From Parabacteroides goldsteinii DSM 19448 = WAL 12034 (GTDB lineage Bacteria > Bacteroidota > Bacteroidia > Bacteroidales > Tannerellaceae), in contig NZ_KQ033912.1 in NCBI RefSeq assembly GCF_000969835.1, forward strand, positions 1,873,920 through 1,937,919: 64,000 nt of DNA. The letters are read 5' to 3'. Numbering within the stretch: the first letter of the stretch is position 1; every line of letters starts with the position of its first letter. The notes under the pieces were generated by a model. It made no database searches. It saw only the letters and a program-made list of their open reading frames with translations, and had not been told where the DNA came from. Of the stretch, positions 1 through 9,500 are shown piece after piece. The position numbers and the translations under genes are program-made.

Positions 1-550
1 AGTCATCAACTGGGGCGACAAAACCGTAGACAACCCAGGAGACACTAAAATTATCGGAAACACAACACCTCGTTATCAATTCGGTATCACAGGTAACATT
101 GCCTGGAAAGGTTTCGATCTCAACATTTTCATTCAGGGGGTAGGAAAACGGGATTTCTTTCCGAGCGGAAATTTCTTTTGGGGACAAATCAACAATGCCG
201 GAGCAGTCGGTACCTATGAAGTCTATAACAATGCATGGCGTGAAGATAACCCCAACGCTTTATATCCTATCTGGAAGGCCGGATCAGCCGGATATAATGC
301 AAAAACTCAAACACGTTTCTTGCAAAGCGGTGCCTATGCCCGTTTAAAGAACCTGACATTGGGTTACACATTACCAAATGCTCTGACTTCTAAATTATAC
401 CTGAACAGGCTAAGAGTCTATTTTTCCGGACAGAATCTATGTGAAATCACAAATATTAAAGGTGGATTCGACCCGGAAATCATAGGGAATGTCGGAGAAT
501 ATTATCCGCTACAACGTTCTATTTTGTTTGGTCTTCAAATAACACTATAA
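1..550 (+). CDS. SusC-like TonB-dependent receptor, C-terminal fragment
   Basis: The reading frame is open from the left window edge (codons begin at base 2) to a TAA at 548-550, giving about 182 C-terminal residues. The sequence has the hallmark end of SusC/RagA barrels: an IIGNTTPRYQFG segment, a glycan-importer strand IFIQGVGKRDF, then LKNLTLGYTLP and RVYFSGQNL, finishing at the hydrophobic terminal strand. SusC proteins are outer-membrane TonB-dependent transporters that work with the SusD lipoprotein encoded 12 bp downstream. The N-terminal plug, signal peptide and any STN domain lie outside the window, so the substrate and regulation cannot be judged here. A parallel NTTPRYNFG segment occurs in the second SusC of this window. 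Confidence 0.93.
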   Translation, partial: VINWGDKTVDNPGDTKIIGNTTPRYQFGITGNIAWKGFDLNIFIQGVGKRDFFPSGNFFWGQINNAGAVGTYEVYNNAWREDNPNALYPIWKAGSAGYNAKTQTRFLQSGAYARLKNLTLGYTLPNALTSKLYLNRLRVYFSGQNLCEITNIKGGFDPEIIGNVGEYYPLQRSILFGLQITL

Positions 551-562
551 AGAAATATCAGT

Positions 563-2275
563 ATGAAAAAGTATAAATATATAACAAACACACTTCTAGG
601 AATCATACTTTTAGGAGTATGCTCCTGTAATAATGATTTCATGGACCGCTATCCTACTACCAGTATCAGCGACGAGAATTTCTGGAACTCTGAAAAAGAT
701 TTGGAAATTTACTGTAACGGACTCTACACCTTTATTGAAGGACACGCCTCGGGCCATACAAAAAGTCCTTTACTGACAGGAGATAACCAGAGTGATAATA
801 TGGCTCCCCAGGATTATAATATCATAGCTGCGGGAGAACATGTCGTCCCCGCCAAAAGTGGAGATTCAGACTGGAACTGGACTTTTACCAGAAAATGTAA
901 TTATTTCCTGAACCGCTACCAGAAAACCCCGATCAAAGAAGATGTGAAAGACGCGTATGCCGGAGAAATAATGTTCTTTAAAGCATGGGATTATTTCAAA
1001 AAAGTCAAACGATATGGCGATGTACCCTGGATATCCAAAGATCTGAATGTAGACTCTGAAGAATTATATGGTCCGCGCGACTCCCGGATTATCGTCATGG
1101 ACTCTGTCCTGCATTGTATAGACTGGGCGATAAGTAAATTACCAGCTTACGAGAAAGCCTCCCCCAACCGTATTAACCGCGACGTAGCCTTGGCTTTAAA
1201 AGCCAGAATATGCCTGCATGAAGGGACATTCAGAAAATATCATGGAATAGAAAACCATGAGAAATTCCTGAAAGAAGCCATGACTGCGGCAAATACGCTG
1301 ATAACGGAAAAGCATTATTCCGTCTATAACACAGGCGATCCGGAATGGGACTATCGGACATTGTTTTGCTCTCTCGATTTGAAAGGAAACCCGGAAATGA
1401 TTTACTATAAAGTATATGAACTTGGATTGCTGGGTAATCGAACGAGTAATTTTATTGAAGGCGGAGAAGCTAATTTAGGATTCAGTGTATCCAAATCTTT
1501 AATAGAATCTTATCTTTGCAAATGTGGAAAACCTATATCCTTATGTAAGGAACATTATCTGGGAGATGACAGCATACAAAGCGAACTTCTAAATCGTGAC
1601 CCTCGACTAACACAAACGGTTTGTTATCCGGGAAAAGATTTACAACGTGAAACATTAAAACCGTCTATCCCGGGTTCTAACATTGCAACTGGTGTGATTC
1701 CCACAGGATATCAGATCATTAAATACTGGGTAGATGACCGTGAAGAATATCTCCGTTACCAAAACGGTATTCTGGATGCTCCGATTTTCCGTTATGCAGA
1801 GACATTGCTGATCTATGCAGAAGCAGCTGCCGAACTGAATCTATGTGACCAAAACGTTTTGGATAACACAATCAACCTGTTGCGAAAAAGAGCCGGAATG
1901 CCTGATATGAGAATCGAAACATTGGAAAAAGATCCTGCATCCGATTTCCCGGAACTCCCAGTTTTGATTGATGAAATCAGACGCGAACGGAGAGTTGAAT
2001 TTGCACTCGAAGCAATGCGTTACGATGACTTGATGCGTTGGAAAGCGGGTAAGCTTTTGGAAAAAACGGTACGGGGAATGAAATTCGTACAGTCCCAATA
2101 CCCGACAGTCGTAGTTGGTAAACATATCGACATAGATGAGAATGGTTATATTCTCCCCTATAAAAAGATTTTACCGAACGGACGTAAGTTTGACGAATCC
2201 AAACATTATTATTTCCCGTTACCGACTGAAGAGCTGGTACTGAACTCAAATCTGAAACAGAACCCAAATTGGTAA
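563..2275 (+). CDS. SusD/RagB-family outer-membrane glycan-binding lipoprotein
   Basis: 570 residues. The N terminus is a lipoprotein signal peptide; cysteines at 20 and 22 (LLGVCSC) make Cys22 the likely lipidated residue. After it comes the typical SusD start (NDFMDRYPTTSISDENFW), an N-terminal TPR-like domain with the FKAWDYFKKVKRYGDVPW stretch, and the C-terminal RagB/SusD domain with RYAETLLIYAEAAAEL, RRERRVEFALEAMRYDDLMRW and the final PLPTEELVLNSNLKQNPNW motif. It sits 12 bp after the SusC fragment and 6 bp before a sulfatase, so the three genes form one operon. SusD proteins cap the SusC barrel at the cell surface and bind the oligosaccharide; a sulfated glycan is inferred from the neighbour. 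Confidence 0.95.
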   Translation: MKKYKYITNTLLGIILLGVCSCNNDFMDRYPTTSISDENFWNSEKDLEIYCNGLYTFIEGHASGHTKSPLLTGDNQSDNMAPQDYNIIAAGEHVVPAKSGDSDWNWTFTRKCNYFLNRYQKTPIKEDVKDAYAGEIMFFKAWDYFKKVKRYGDVPWISKDLNVDSEELYGPRDSRIIVMDSVLHCIDWAISKLPAYEKASPNRINRDVALALKARICLHEGTFRKYHGIENHEKFLKEAMTAANTLITEKHYSVYNTGDPEWDYRTLFCSLDLKGNPEMIYYKVYELGLLGNRTSNFIEGGEANLGFSVSKSLIESYLCKCGKPISLCKEHYLGDDSIQSELLNRDPRLTQTVCYPGKDLQRETLKPSIPGSNIATGVIPTGYQIIKYWVDDREEYLRYQNGILDAPIFRYAETLLIYAEAAAELNLCDQNVLDNTINLLRKRAGMPDMRIETLEKDPASDFPELPVLIDEIRRERRVEFALEAMRYDDLMRWKAGKLLEKTVRGMKFVQSQYPTVVVGKHIDIDENGYILPYKKILPNGRKFDESKHYYFPLPTEELVLNSNLKQNPNW

Positions 2276-2281
2276 TAAAAT

Positions 2282-3751
2282 ATGAGAAAAATCTTCATTC
2301 CAGTTTTCACACTGGCCTTATCAACGGCATGCTTGGCGCAATCTAAAAAGAAAGCGCCGAACGTCCTGTTCATCCTTGTCGATGACATGCAAAGTACGTG
2401 TATCCACGCCTATGGATGCGATCAGGTTCATTCACCCAATATCGACCGGATCGTAAATAATGGCATATCATTTACCCGGACATACACCAACGGTTCGTTA
2501 GGGGGTGCCCTGTCGATGCCCAGCCGGGCAATGATTATGACCGGAAGAGGGGTTTATCAAGTCATTCAGGACGGTGCCCGGATACCGGAGCAACATGTTA
2601 CTCTTCCCGAGTTATTGAGGCAAAACGGATACACCACGTTTGCCACCGGAAAATGGCATTCGGATCTTAAGTCTTTCAACCGCTCTTTCGAGAAGGGAGA
2701 AAATATTTTCTTCGGAGGAATGCATTCTTATCAGACAAACGGACATGTATCTCCACGCCTCTATCATTACGACCCGGCAGGCGACTATGCAGGCGAACCA
2801 TTTACCGGAAAAAAATTCTCTTCCGAGATGTTTGCCGATGCGGCGGTAGAGTTCCTGCAAGGACGGAAAAAAGAGAAATCTCCATTCTTCGCTTATGTCG
2901 CTTTTACCTCGCCTCATGATCCGCGTATGCAACATCCGGATTATGCACAGAATTATAAAGCTGATACATTGAATTTACCAATTAATTTCTTACCTCAGCA
3001 TCCGTTTGATAACGGAGATATGAAAGTACGCGATGAAGTCTTATCTCCTATTCCACGAAACACTCAAACCATACAGAAAGAGTTAGCCGGATACTACGGT
3101 ATGATCAGCGAAGTAGATACACAGATCGGACGGATTATACAGGCACTAAAAGAAAGCGGGCAAATGGATAATACCATCCTTGTGTTTGCTTCGGATAACG
3201 GATTAGCAGTCGGACAGCACGGTTTGCTGGGTAAACAGAATTTATATGATCACAGCGTACGTGTTCCTTTAGTTATATCTGTTCCCGGCCTAGAGAAAGA
3301 AAAAGGAACAAAAAAAGATGTAAACTGTTATCTTTACGACGTATATCCAACACTTTGTGACTTGACAGGCACACAGCCGGCTCCGTCCGTCACCGGAAAA
3401 TCTTTACTACCAGTTATCAAAGGGGCAGATAAACACAGAGACTGCCTGTTCCTTGCATACAACAGCATTCAACGCGGATTGGTGAAAGATGGCTGGAAAT
3501 ATATCATCTATAATGTCGGAGGCTTCAGAACTGAACAATTATTCGATCTGAAAAACGATCCCTGGGAAATGGTCAATCATGCCCAAGAACCGGCTTACGC
3601 CTTCAAACTTGGAGCCTACAAAAAGTTATTAAAAGAAGAAATGGAGAAAAATAACGATTTTTGTAATCTAGATGATTTTTTCTGGTGGGGAAAAGGAGAA
3701 ATGCTCCCTTGGAACGAAGGGAAAAAGCTCTACACAGACCCGGATAAATAA
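2282..3751 (+). CDS. S1-family sulfatase, serine-type active site
   Basis: 489 residues with a signal peptide cleaved near ALSTACLAQ-SKKK (the Cys is not in a convincing lipobox). The alkaline-phosphatase-fold sulfatase features are clear: metal ligands in LFILVDDMQ (Asp34, Asp35), the catalytic signature S78-M-P-S-R82, GKWHSD, and the second metal site in FASDNGLAVGQHG. The nucleophile codon is TCG (serine, not cysteine), so formylglycine would have to be made by the radical-SAM anaerobic sulfatase-maturating enzyme, which is not encoded in this window. Export and position after SusD fit removal of sulfate from a host mucin O-glycan or glycosaminoglycan. The precise S1 subfamily and sulfate position cannot be read from sequence alone. 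Confidence 0.93.
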   Translation: MRKIFIPVFTLALSTACLAQSKKKAPNVLFILVDDMQSTCIHAYGCDQVHSPNIDRIVNNGISFTRTYTNGSLGGALSMPSRAMIMTGRGVYQVIQDGARIPEQHVTLPELLRQNGYTTFATGKWHSDLKSFNRSFEKGENIFFGGMHSYQTNGHVSPRLYHYDPAGDYAGEPFTGKKFSSEMFADAAVEFLQGRKKEKSPFFAYVAFTSPHDPRMQHPDYAQNYKADTLNLPINFLPQHPFDNGDMKVRDEVLSPIPRNTQTIQKELAGYYGMISEVDTQIGRIIQALKESGQMDNTILVFASDNGLAVGQHGLLGKQNLYDHSVRVPLVISVPGLEKEKGTKKDVNCYLYDVYPTLCDLTGTQPAPSVTGKSLLPVIKGADKHRDCLFLAYNSIQRGLVKDGWKYIIYNVGGFRTEQLFDLKNDPWEMVNHAQEPAYAFKLGAYKKLLKEEMEKNNDFCNLDDFFWWGKGEMLPWNEGKKLYTDPDK

Positions 3752-3797
3752 ACACAAATTGCTACATTAAAAGTTTGTTTATTATAAGCTGGCAAAT

Positions 3798-3838
3798 CAA
3801 ATACGGAGATAGAAAAATGCAGATAGTCTCCGTATTTG
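3798..3838 (+). terminator. Terminator-like hairpin after the sulfatase gene
   Basis: A perfect 12-bp stem, CAAATACGGAGA at 3798-3809 and TCTCCGTATTTG at 3827-3838, encloses a 17-nt loop 46 bp after the sulfatase stop codon. The T stretch after it is short and interrupted, so it may be an imperfect terminator or an mRNA 3'-end stabiliser. Confidence 0.6.
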
Positions 3839-4419
3839 GTTGAGTATAAACATCGTTCAATACAAAAAATCTTCTTTACTAAAAGAATCACAAAATAGCA
3901 TAAAGATAGAATAAACAGCATTACTACATCTTCTTGATCAAAAAAATGCACAAAACAATAACAGTACCTAAGCTATTAATATCACTTCTAGAAGAATAAA
4001 AAACACATATTTTAACACCAGCTCCAGATAAAAAGATCACAAACCTTCGTTTAGACCCCAATTGACATGCAGTTAAAACGAAAAAAATTCGTTTTAACCG
4101 AGATTGAAATTCGTTTAAACACAAAATTATATCAACTACAGTAGATTTTTCAACAAAATCCATTTTCCAAGCATTGATTTTGTATGTTAAACAGCATATT
4201 TACAACTCTAGAAGAAGAAAAAATCAAAATACAAAAACACACCAACAAAGCCCCTTTTAAAGACAAACAAATCCGTTTTACATATATATTCTTTCAGTTT
4301 AATCATCAAAAGCTTAATAATATTATCTATATGGATATGGCCCAAACATTTAGAACAGCTTCTATGAGAACCAACCCCACCCCTACCCTATACAGCCTCG
4401 GTAAATCAATGATAAATTA
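3839..4419. other. AT-rich intergenic region with an inverted-repeat cluster
   Basis: This stretch of about 580 bp has no convincing gene. A 96-codon frame at 4184-4474 has low-complexity Lys/Asn-rich composition and overlaps the XRE gene on the other strand. It does hold a cluster of TTCGTTT(T/A)AAC-like half-sites (positions 4046, 4072 inverted, 4088, 4110). A small AT palindrome (AATGATAA-A-TTATCATT, 4409-4425) overlaps the XRE stop codon. Confidence 0.5.
4072..4098. repeat. 11-bp inverted repeat GTTAAAACGAA / TTCGTTTTAAC
   Basis: Perfect 11-bp arms at 4072-4082 and 4088-4098 are separated by five A residues. A third related half-site (TTCGTTTAAAC) follows at 4110-4120 and a degenerate one (TTCGTTTAGAC) precedes at 4046-4056. 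No T tract follows, so it is not a normal terminator. Confidence 0.7.
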
Positions 4420-4656
4420 TCATTTTAATGATTGTTTTTCAATTCGATTAAAGAATTCTGATAAAGATATCTGAAAATAATCGCATAATACTTTTAATGT
4501 ACTAACAGTTATATTATTTTTTCCTTGTTCCAAACGTCCACAATGTATATCAGTATCAAGATAAACATCTTCCTGCGACAAATTCCGGGAAAGCCGAAGC
4601 TCTTTAATCTGCCGTGCTATTTCTTTTATTAACAAATCATTCTTAATGTTCTGCAT
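4420..4656 (-). CDS. XRE-family helix-turn-helix regulator
   Basis: 78 residues, essentially one Cro/C1-type helix-turn-helix domain: IARQIKELRLSRNLSQEDVYLDTDI, then the recognition helix and the conserved E-Q-GKNNITVSTLKVLCDYFQISLSEFF tail of the family. It is transcribed away from the ECF sigma gene; the 150 bp between the two start codons contains a perfect 16-bp palindrome and a Bacteroidetes-type promoter. Small stand-alone XRE proteins are usually repressors. Control of its own gene and of the sigma/anti-sigma/SusCD operon is an inference from position. Ligand unknown. Confidence 0.85.
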   Translation of the reverse strand: MQNIKNDLLIKEIARQIKELRLSRNLSQEDVYLDTDIHCGRLEQGKNNITVSTLKVLCDYFQISLSEFFNRIEKQSLK

Positions 4657-4690
4657 GATTCAAATTACAGCAGCTTTTTTTACTTTTTCA

Positions 4691-4706
4691 ATGACATATA
4701 TGTCAT
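4691..4706. promoter_or_regulatory. Perfect 16-bp palindrome, candidate XRE operator
   Basis: ATGACATATATGTCAT reads the same on both strands and lies between the divergent XRE and ECF sigma genes, about 17 bp upstream of the TAccTTTG box. That places it over or next to the -33 region of the sigma-gene promoter, the usual location of a repressor site. Confidence 0.6.
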
Positions 4707-4722
4707 ATATCACAAAAAGCAT

Positions 4723-4730
4723 TACCTTTG
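4723..4730 (+). promoter_or_regulatory. Candidate -7 box (TACCTTTG) for the ECF sigma gene
   Basis: Exact match to the Bacteroidetes primary-sigma -7 consensus TAnnTTTG. No clear TTG -33 element is visible 19-21 bp upstream; that position is occupied by the palindrome at 4691-4706. Confidence 0.5.
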
Positions 4731-4806
4731 CTAAGAGATATTGATTATGGGAAGAAATATTGTAATCTTCAATTTTTATATATCTTTACCCCATCAATCA
4801 TTCGAT

Positions 4807-5367
4807 ATGGAGAACATTTCAGAGATAAAGGAATTTAACAAACTGTTTTCGAACTATCAGGGAATTTTCATCCGTTTTGCTAACACTTATATTCAGGATG
4901 AAGATACCGCCGAAGATATAGTGGTCGACAGTTTGGTATATTATTGGGAAAACCGGCATTCTCTCAGCTCCAATTCGAATATCCCGGCTTATATCATGGA
5001 AGTAGTCAAACATAAAAGCCTCAACTACCTACGTAATCAACGAATCCGGGAAGACATCGAACAGAATCTCTGGACCCACATGGACAGAGTCAGGAGACTA
5101 AAAATCACTACACTGGAAGCTTGCGATCCGGAAGAACTATTCAGTTCGGAAGCACAACGCCTGATAGACGAGACATTAGAAAGTCTACCCGAAAAGACAC
5201 GCACTATCTTTATTATGAGCCGGTATGAGAATAAAACTCATAAAGAGATTGCCGAATATCTCGACTTATCAACTAAAAGCATTGAATTCCATATATCCAA
5301 AGCTCTCGGCGTATTAAGAAAAAGATTAAAAGATTATCTCCCGTTCTTTCTTATCTTCCTGAATTAA
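4807..5367 (+). CDS. ECF-type RNA polymerase sigma factor (sigma-70 family)
   Basis: From ATG 4807 the protein is 186 residues (MENISEIKEF...). Upstream in-frame starts (TTG 4741, ATG 4747) would add a 20-residue hydrophobic stretch not expected in this family, so they were not chosen. Region 2 is visible (FIRFANTYIQDEDTAEDIVVD then YYWENR) and region 4 carries the HTH (LPEKTRTIFIMSRYENKTHKEIAEYL, then STKSIEFHISKALGVLRKRL). It is followed by a FecR anti-sigma gene and an STN-containing SusC, the standard Bacteroidetes trans-envelope signalling arrangement: substrate-loaded SusC contacts FecR, which frees the sigma factor to transcribe the susCD genes. Confidence 0.93.
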   Translation: MENISEIKEFNKLFSNYQGIFIRFANTYIQDEDTAEDIVVDSLVYYWENRHSLSSNSNIPAYIMEVVKHKSLNYLRNQRIREDIEQNLWTHMDRVRRLKITTLEACDPEELFSSEAQRLIDETLESLPEKTRTIFIMSRYENKTHKEIAEYLDLSTKSIEFHISKALGVLRKRLKDYLPFFLIFLN

Positions 5368-5444
5368 TTAACAACGACCTTGTTTTTATTGAAAAAAGTA
5401 AGTTTTTCCATTAGGGATACATTTCACTTATGTGCTTACTATAT

Positions 5445-6374
5445 ATGGAAAGAAAAATACTATATCGTTTTTTCGAAGGAAAAGCATCTCTTGAAGAAGA
5501 AGAAGAGGTTTGCGACTGGACGGAAGCTTCTGAAGAAAACATGCAGGAATACATAAAAGAACGTAAGTACTTTGACCTGCTGCTTGTTCAGAACAAGAGA
5601 AACAGTACGCCGCATTCTTCTGGAAAAGGATATCTGTTAAACAACCTAATCAAATATGCAGCAGTTGTTCTCCTACTTATCATGTGTGGTTTGCAAGTCT
5701 ATTATATAACAAAACCGGAGAAGAATTTTGAAATGAACACAATTATAGTACCGACCGGACAAAGAGTGAATCTTTTATTGTCGGACGGGACAAATGTGTG
5801 GCTTAATTCCGGTTCTAAAATGAGATACCCAGCCTCTTTCACAAAAGGCAAGCGGGAAGTAACACTTGATGGAGAAGGTTATTTTGAAGTAGCTAAAGAC
5901 CTTAAAAGACCATTTGTTGTACAAACCGATAAATATGACATACAAGTATTAGGTACTAAATTCAATGTCGAAGCATATAATGATACTCCCCTATTTTCAG
6001 CAGCATTAATGGAAGGTTCCATACAGATTTCAGACAAGACAGAACCTTCAAATATAACCTTGTTACATCCTCAACAAAAAGCTAATTCTATAAATGGACA
6101 ACTGGTTGTTGAAAAGATACAGAATTATGACATTTATCGCTGGAGAGACGGATTACTTTGTTTTGAACACATCGCGTTTAATGACCTGATGAAAGAATTC
6201 GAAAAGACATACGATATACAGATCATAAACGAAAATAAGAACCTGGATAACTATATTTGTAGTGGCAAATTTAGGATTTCAGACGGTGTAGACTTTATAT
6301 TACAAGTTTTACAACGAGATGTCAAGTTCCGTTTCCAGCGAAATGAAAATAATACGATTATCTATATAAAATAA
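5445..6374 (+). CDS. FecR-family anti-sigma factor
   Basis: 309 residues from ATG 5445 (MERKILYRFFEGKASLEEEEEV); an ATG at 5430 would add five residues. Order of parts: a cytoplasmic N-terminal segment that would bind the sigma factor, one membrane helix (LIKYAAVVLLLIMCGLQVYY, about residues 65-84), the periplasmic FecR domain (VPTGQRVNLLLSDGTNVWLN through GEGYFEVAKD and LGTKFNVEAY), and a C-terminal DUF4974-like domain (FNDLMKEFEKTYDIQI, then FRISDGVDFILQVLQ). It lies 77 bp after the sigma gene and is presumably co-transcribed with it. It should sequester the sigma factor until signalled by the STN domain of the SusC that follows. Confidence 0.93.
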   Translation: MERKILYRFFEGKASLEEEEEVCDWTEASEENMQEYIKERKYFDLLLVQNKRNSTPHSSGKGYLLNNLIKYAAVVLLLIMCGLQVYYITKPEKNFEMNTIIVPTGQRVNLLLSDGTNVWLNSGSKMRYPASFTKGKREVTLDGEGYFEVAKDLKRPFVVQTDKYDIQVLGTKFNVEAYNDTPLFSAALMEGSIQISDKTEPSNITLLHPQQKANSINGQLVVEKIQNYDIYRWRDGLLCFEHIAFNDLMKEFEKTYDIQIINENKNLDNYICSGKFRISDGVDFILQVLQRDVKFRFQRNENNTIIYIK

Positions 6375-6423
6375 TATGTTGAACCTTTAAATCATATTGC
6401 CTATGAAATAGCTCATAAAGAAA

Positions 6424-6453
6424 AAGCGATAAATGCGGGAACATCTATCGCTT
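6424..6453. repeat. 8-bp hairpin between fecR and susC
   Basis: AAGCGATA (6424-6431) and TATCGCTT (6446-6453) form a perfect stem with a 14-nt loop, 50 bp after the fecR stop codon. No T tract follows. It may be a processing or attenuation element separating the regulatory genes from susC, or may mean nothing. Confidence 0.35.
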
Positions 6454-6506
6454 CATGACTAACACAATTATTAACAACTGTATTAATCTCTAACAATTAC
6501 AAAGTT

Positions 6507-9500
6507 ATGAATAAAGTATCTTTGTCGGGACCCTATTATCTAAAAAAATCACGACATAAACATTTTTTCAGAATTATGAGAATAACCTCATTTTTAGCAT
6601 TTGTATTGATATTTTCATTACATGCTGTCAATTCAAACTCACAAAATGCACGAGTCACTGTCCAGGCCACCAATACTTCTTTAAAAGAAGTACTGAATAC
6701 GATAGAAAAACAAACTGATTATTTATTTGTATATAATATAAATGTAAATACCAGTCAGAACGTTGGTGTAAACGCAGTAAACCAACCTGTTAATCAGGTC
6801 TTAGATAATTTATTTAAGGAAATAGGATTAAGCTACGTAAAAGAGGGATCTTATATTGTGGTCTCTACCGTTGCAGAAAAAGCATCGGTAAATCAGCAGA
6901 AGAAACTGGTAGAAGGAACTGTGACTGATGCCAGTGGTGAACCTATCATCGGAGCAAACGTAGTTGAGAAAGGAACAACAAACGGAACTATCACCGATTT
7001 GAATGGCAAATTTTCTTTAGAAATAACGCCCGGAGCCTTATTACAGGTATCTTATATCGGTTATAATACCAAGGATATCACGGTTAGCAGCAATCAATCT
7101 ATTCTGGCAATTAATTTATCAGAAGATACACAAGCAATCGATGAAGTCGTCGTTGTAGCTTTTGGTACACAGAAAAAATCCAACCTCACAGCAGCCGTCG
7201 CAACTGTCGATTCAAAAGCATTAGCAAACCGACCGGTAGCTAATGTCTCACAAGCGCTGCAAGGAATTTCTCCAGGATTAAATATCATTGCCTCCGATAA
7301 AGGAGGAGCCCTCAATGAAGCTCCTTCCATCAATATCCGGGGAACCGGCAGTATCGGAGAAGGATCCAAATCATCCCCCCTCATACTGATTGACGGGATT
7401 GAAGGCGATATGAACTTAATCAACACACAGGACATTGAAAGTATTTCTGTATTGAAAGATGCCGGTGCCTCAGCGATCTATGGCTCGAGAGCTGCATTCG
7501 GTGTTATCCTGATCACCACAAAGAAAGGGGAAGAAGGTAAAACTACAGTAAATTACAATAACAATTTGCGTTGGTCTACCCCTACTAAACTACCCTCCTT
7601 TCTGAACGGTTATGAGTTCAATACCTATTTCAATGAAGCGGCAGCTAACGCTGGTCTCGGAGCACAATACACTTCAGATGTTATGGAAAAAACAAGACAA
7701 TTCATCGCCGGAGAAATTGACTATGCCACAGAATATGACTCCAACGGTATTTGGAAAAAGAATCTGGACTCCTGGGGAAATACAGAATGGTTTGGAGTTT
7801 ATTATAAAGATTGGAGTTTCTCCCAAGAACATAATATAAGTATCAGCGGAGGGGGTAATAAAGTAAACTATTATATCTCCGGTAATTTCCAAAATTTAGG
7901 CAGTGACCAAAATTTTGGAAATGAAGACTACAAAAGATATGCATTCAATGCAAAGATAAATGCTAAACCTTTTGAATGGTTGGACATTAATGCTAATGTT
8001 AAATTCTCACGCAAAGATTATCAGGCTCCTTCTTACCAGATGAACCAGGTATATTATCACAGTATGCCACGCCGACGTCCTTCCAATCCGGTATATACTC
8101 CAGATGGTATCTTCAATAAAGAATCGCAATTAAATGAGATGGATCACGGAGGTATGTATTTCGAAGACCTGGACGTGTTGTACCAACAACTACAGTTAGT
8201 TGTTAAACCATTAAAGGATTGGCAGATAATAGCAGAAGCCAATTATCGTATCGACAGAACGGAAAAGCATACAGATGTTCAACTCATCATGGAAAAAAAA
8301 GAGGACGGTTCCTATTTTGCTATGGCCCGCGACGACGGTTATGGAGGACGGTCTTTTGTGAAAGAAGAAGCATTACGGACAAACTATTTTAATCCGAACG
8401 TATATACTCAATACAGTAAAGAGCTGGAAAACGGACATTCTTTTACCGTGATGGCCGGATTCCAAGCAGAATTAAACCAGTACAAACGAATTTATGCCCA
8501 AAGGGACGGAATTATTTCTCCTGAAATCCCATCATTAGGAAACACAACTTCCAGTACTGCATACGAAATGGGAAGCGACCTGAACGAATGGGCTACCGTC
8601 GGTTTCTTCGGACGTCTGAACTACAGTTACAAAGGCAGATATTTGGCTGAAGTCAATTACCGGTATGATGGAAGTTCACGTTTCAACCGGGAACAACGCT
8701 GGAATAGCTTCCCTTCTGTTTCCGTTGCCTGGAATCTGGCTCATGAATCATTTATGACAGAAAATCAGGATTGGGTCAATACTCTTAAAATAAGAGGCTC
8801 TTACGGTAACCTGGGAAACCAAGCGACAGAAGAGATTTATCCATTCTATTCGTCAATGATATTAGGAATGGGTACTGGCAGCTGGTTATTGAATAATCAA
8901 AAGCCCAATAAAGCAGAACCTGCCAAGCCCATATCACCGTTACTCACATGGGAAACAGTTACATCTTATGACCTCGGTTTGGATTTAGGAATGCTCAATA
9001 ACCGATTGACCGGAACATTCGATTATTTCTGGCGAACAACCAATGATATGGTTGCTCCGGGTGAAGAGTTGCCAAACACTGCCGGTGTTACTCCTCCTTA
9101 TACCAATAATGCTAAAATGAGAACAACAGGATGGGAACTCAGTTTAAATTGGCGGGATGTTTTGAATTCTGGTTTTAGTTATGGTGCCACATTGGTTCTG
9201 TCCGATAATCGATCAAAGATTCTCAAATATCCCAATACGACTAAAACGATCTTTGACAGCGATAACAAAGTTCGTTATTATGAAAATGCTATGCTCGGAG
9301 ATATCTGGGGATACGAAACAATTGATCTGGCACGCACTGAGGAACAAATGAAAAATCATTTAGCCAGTCTGCCTAACGGAGGACAGGATGCACTAGGTTC
9401 TAACTGGGCTGCCGGTGATGTTATGTATGCCGATCTCAACGGAGATGGAAAAATCGATGGAGGAAAAGGAGTCGTAGGCGATTCCGGAGATAAAAAGATT

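Noticed and set aside
4184-4474. Forward 96-codon frame
   Set aside because: Low-complexity Lys/Asn-rich translation, no homology recognised, and its end overlaps the XRE gene on the opposite strand.
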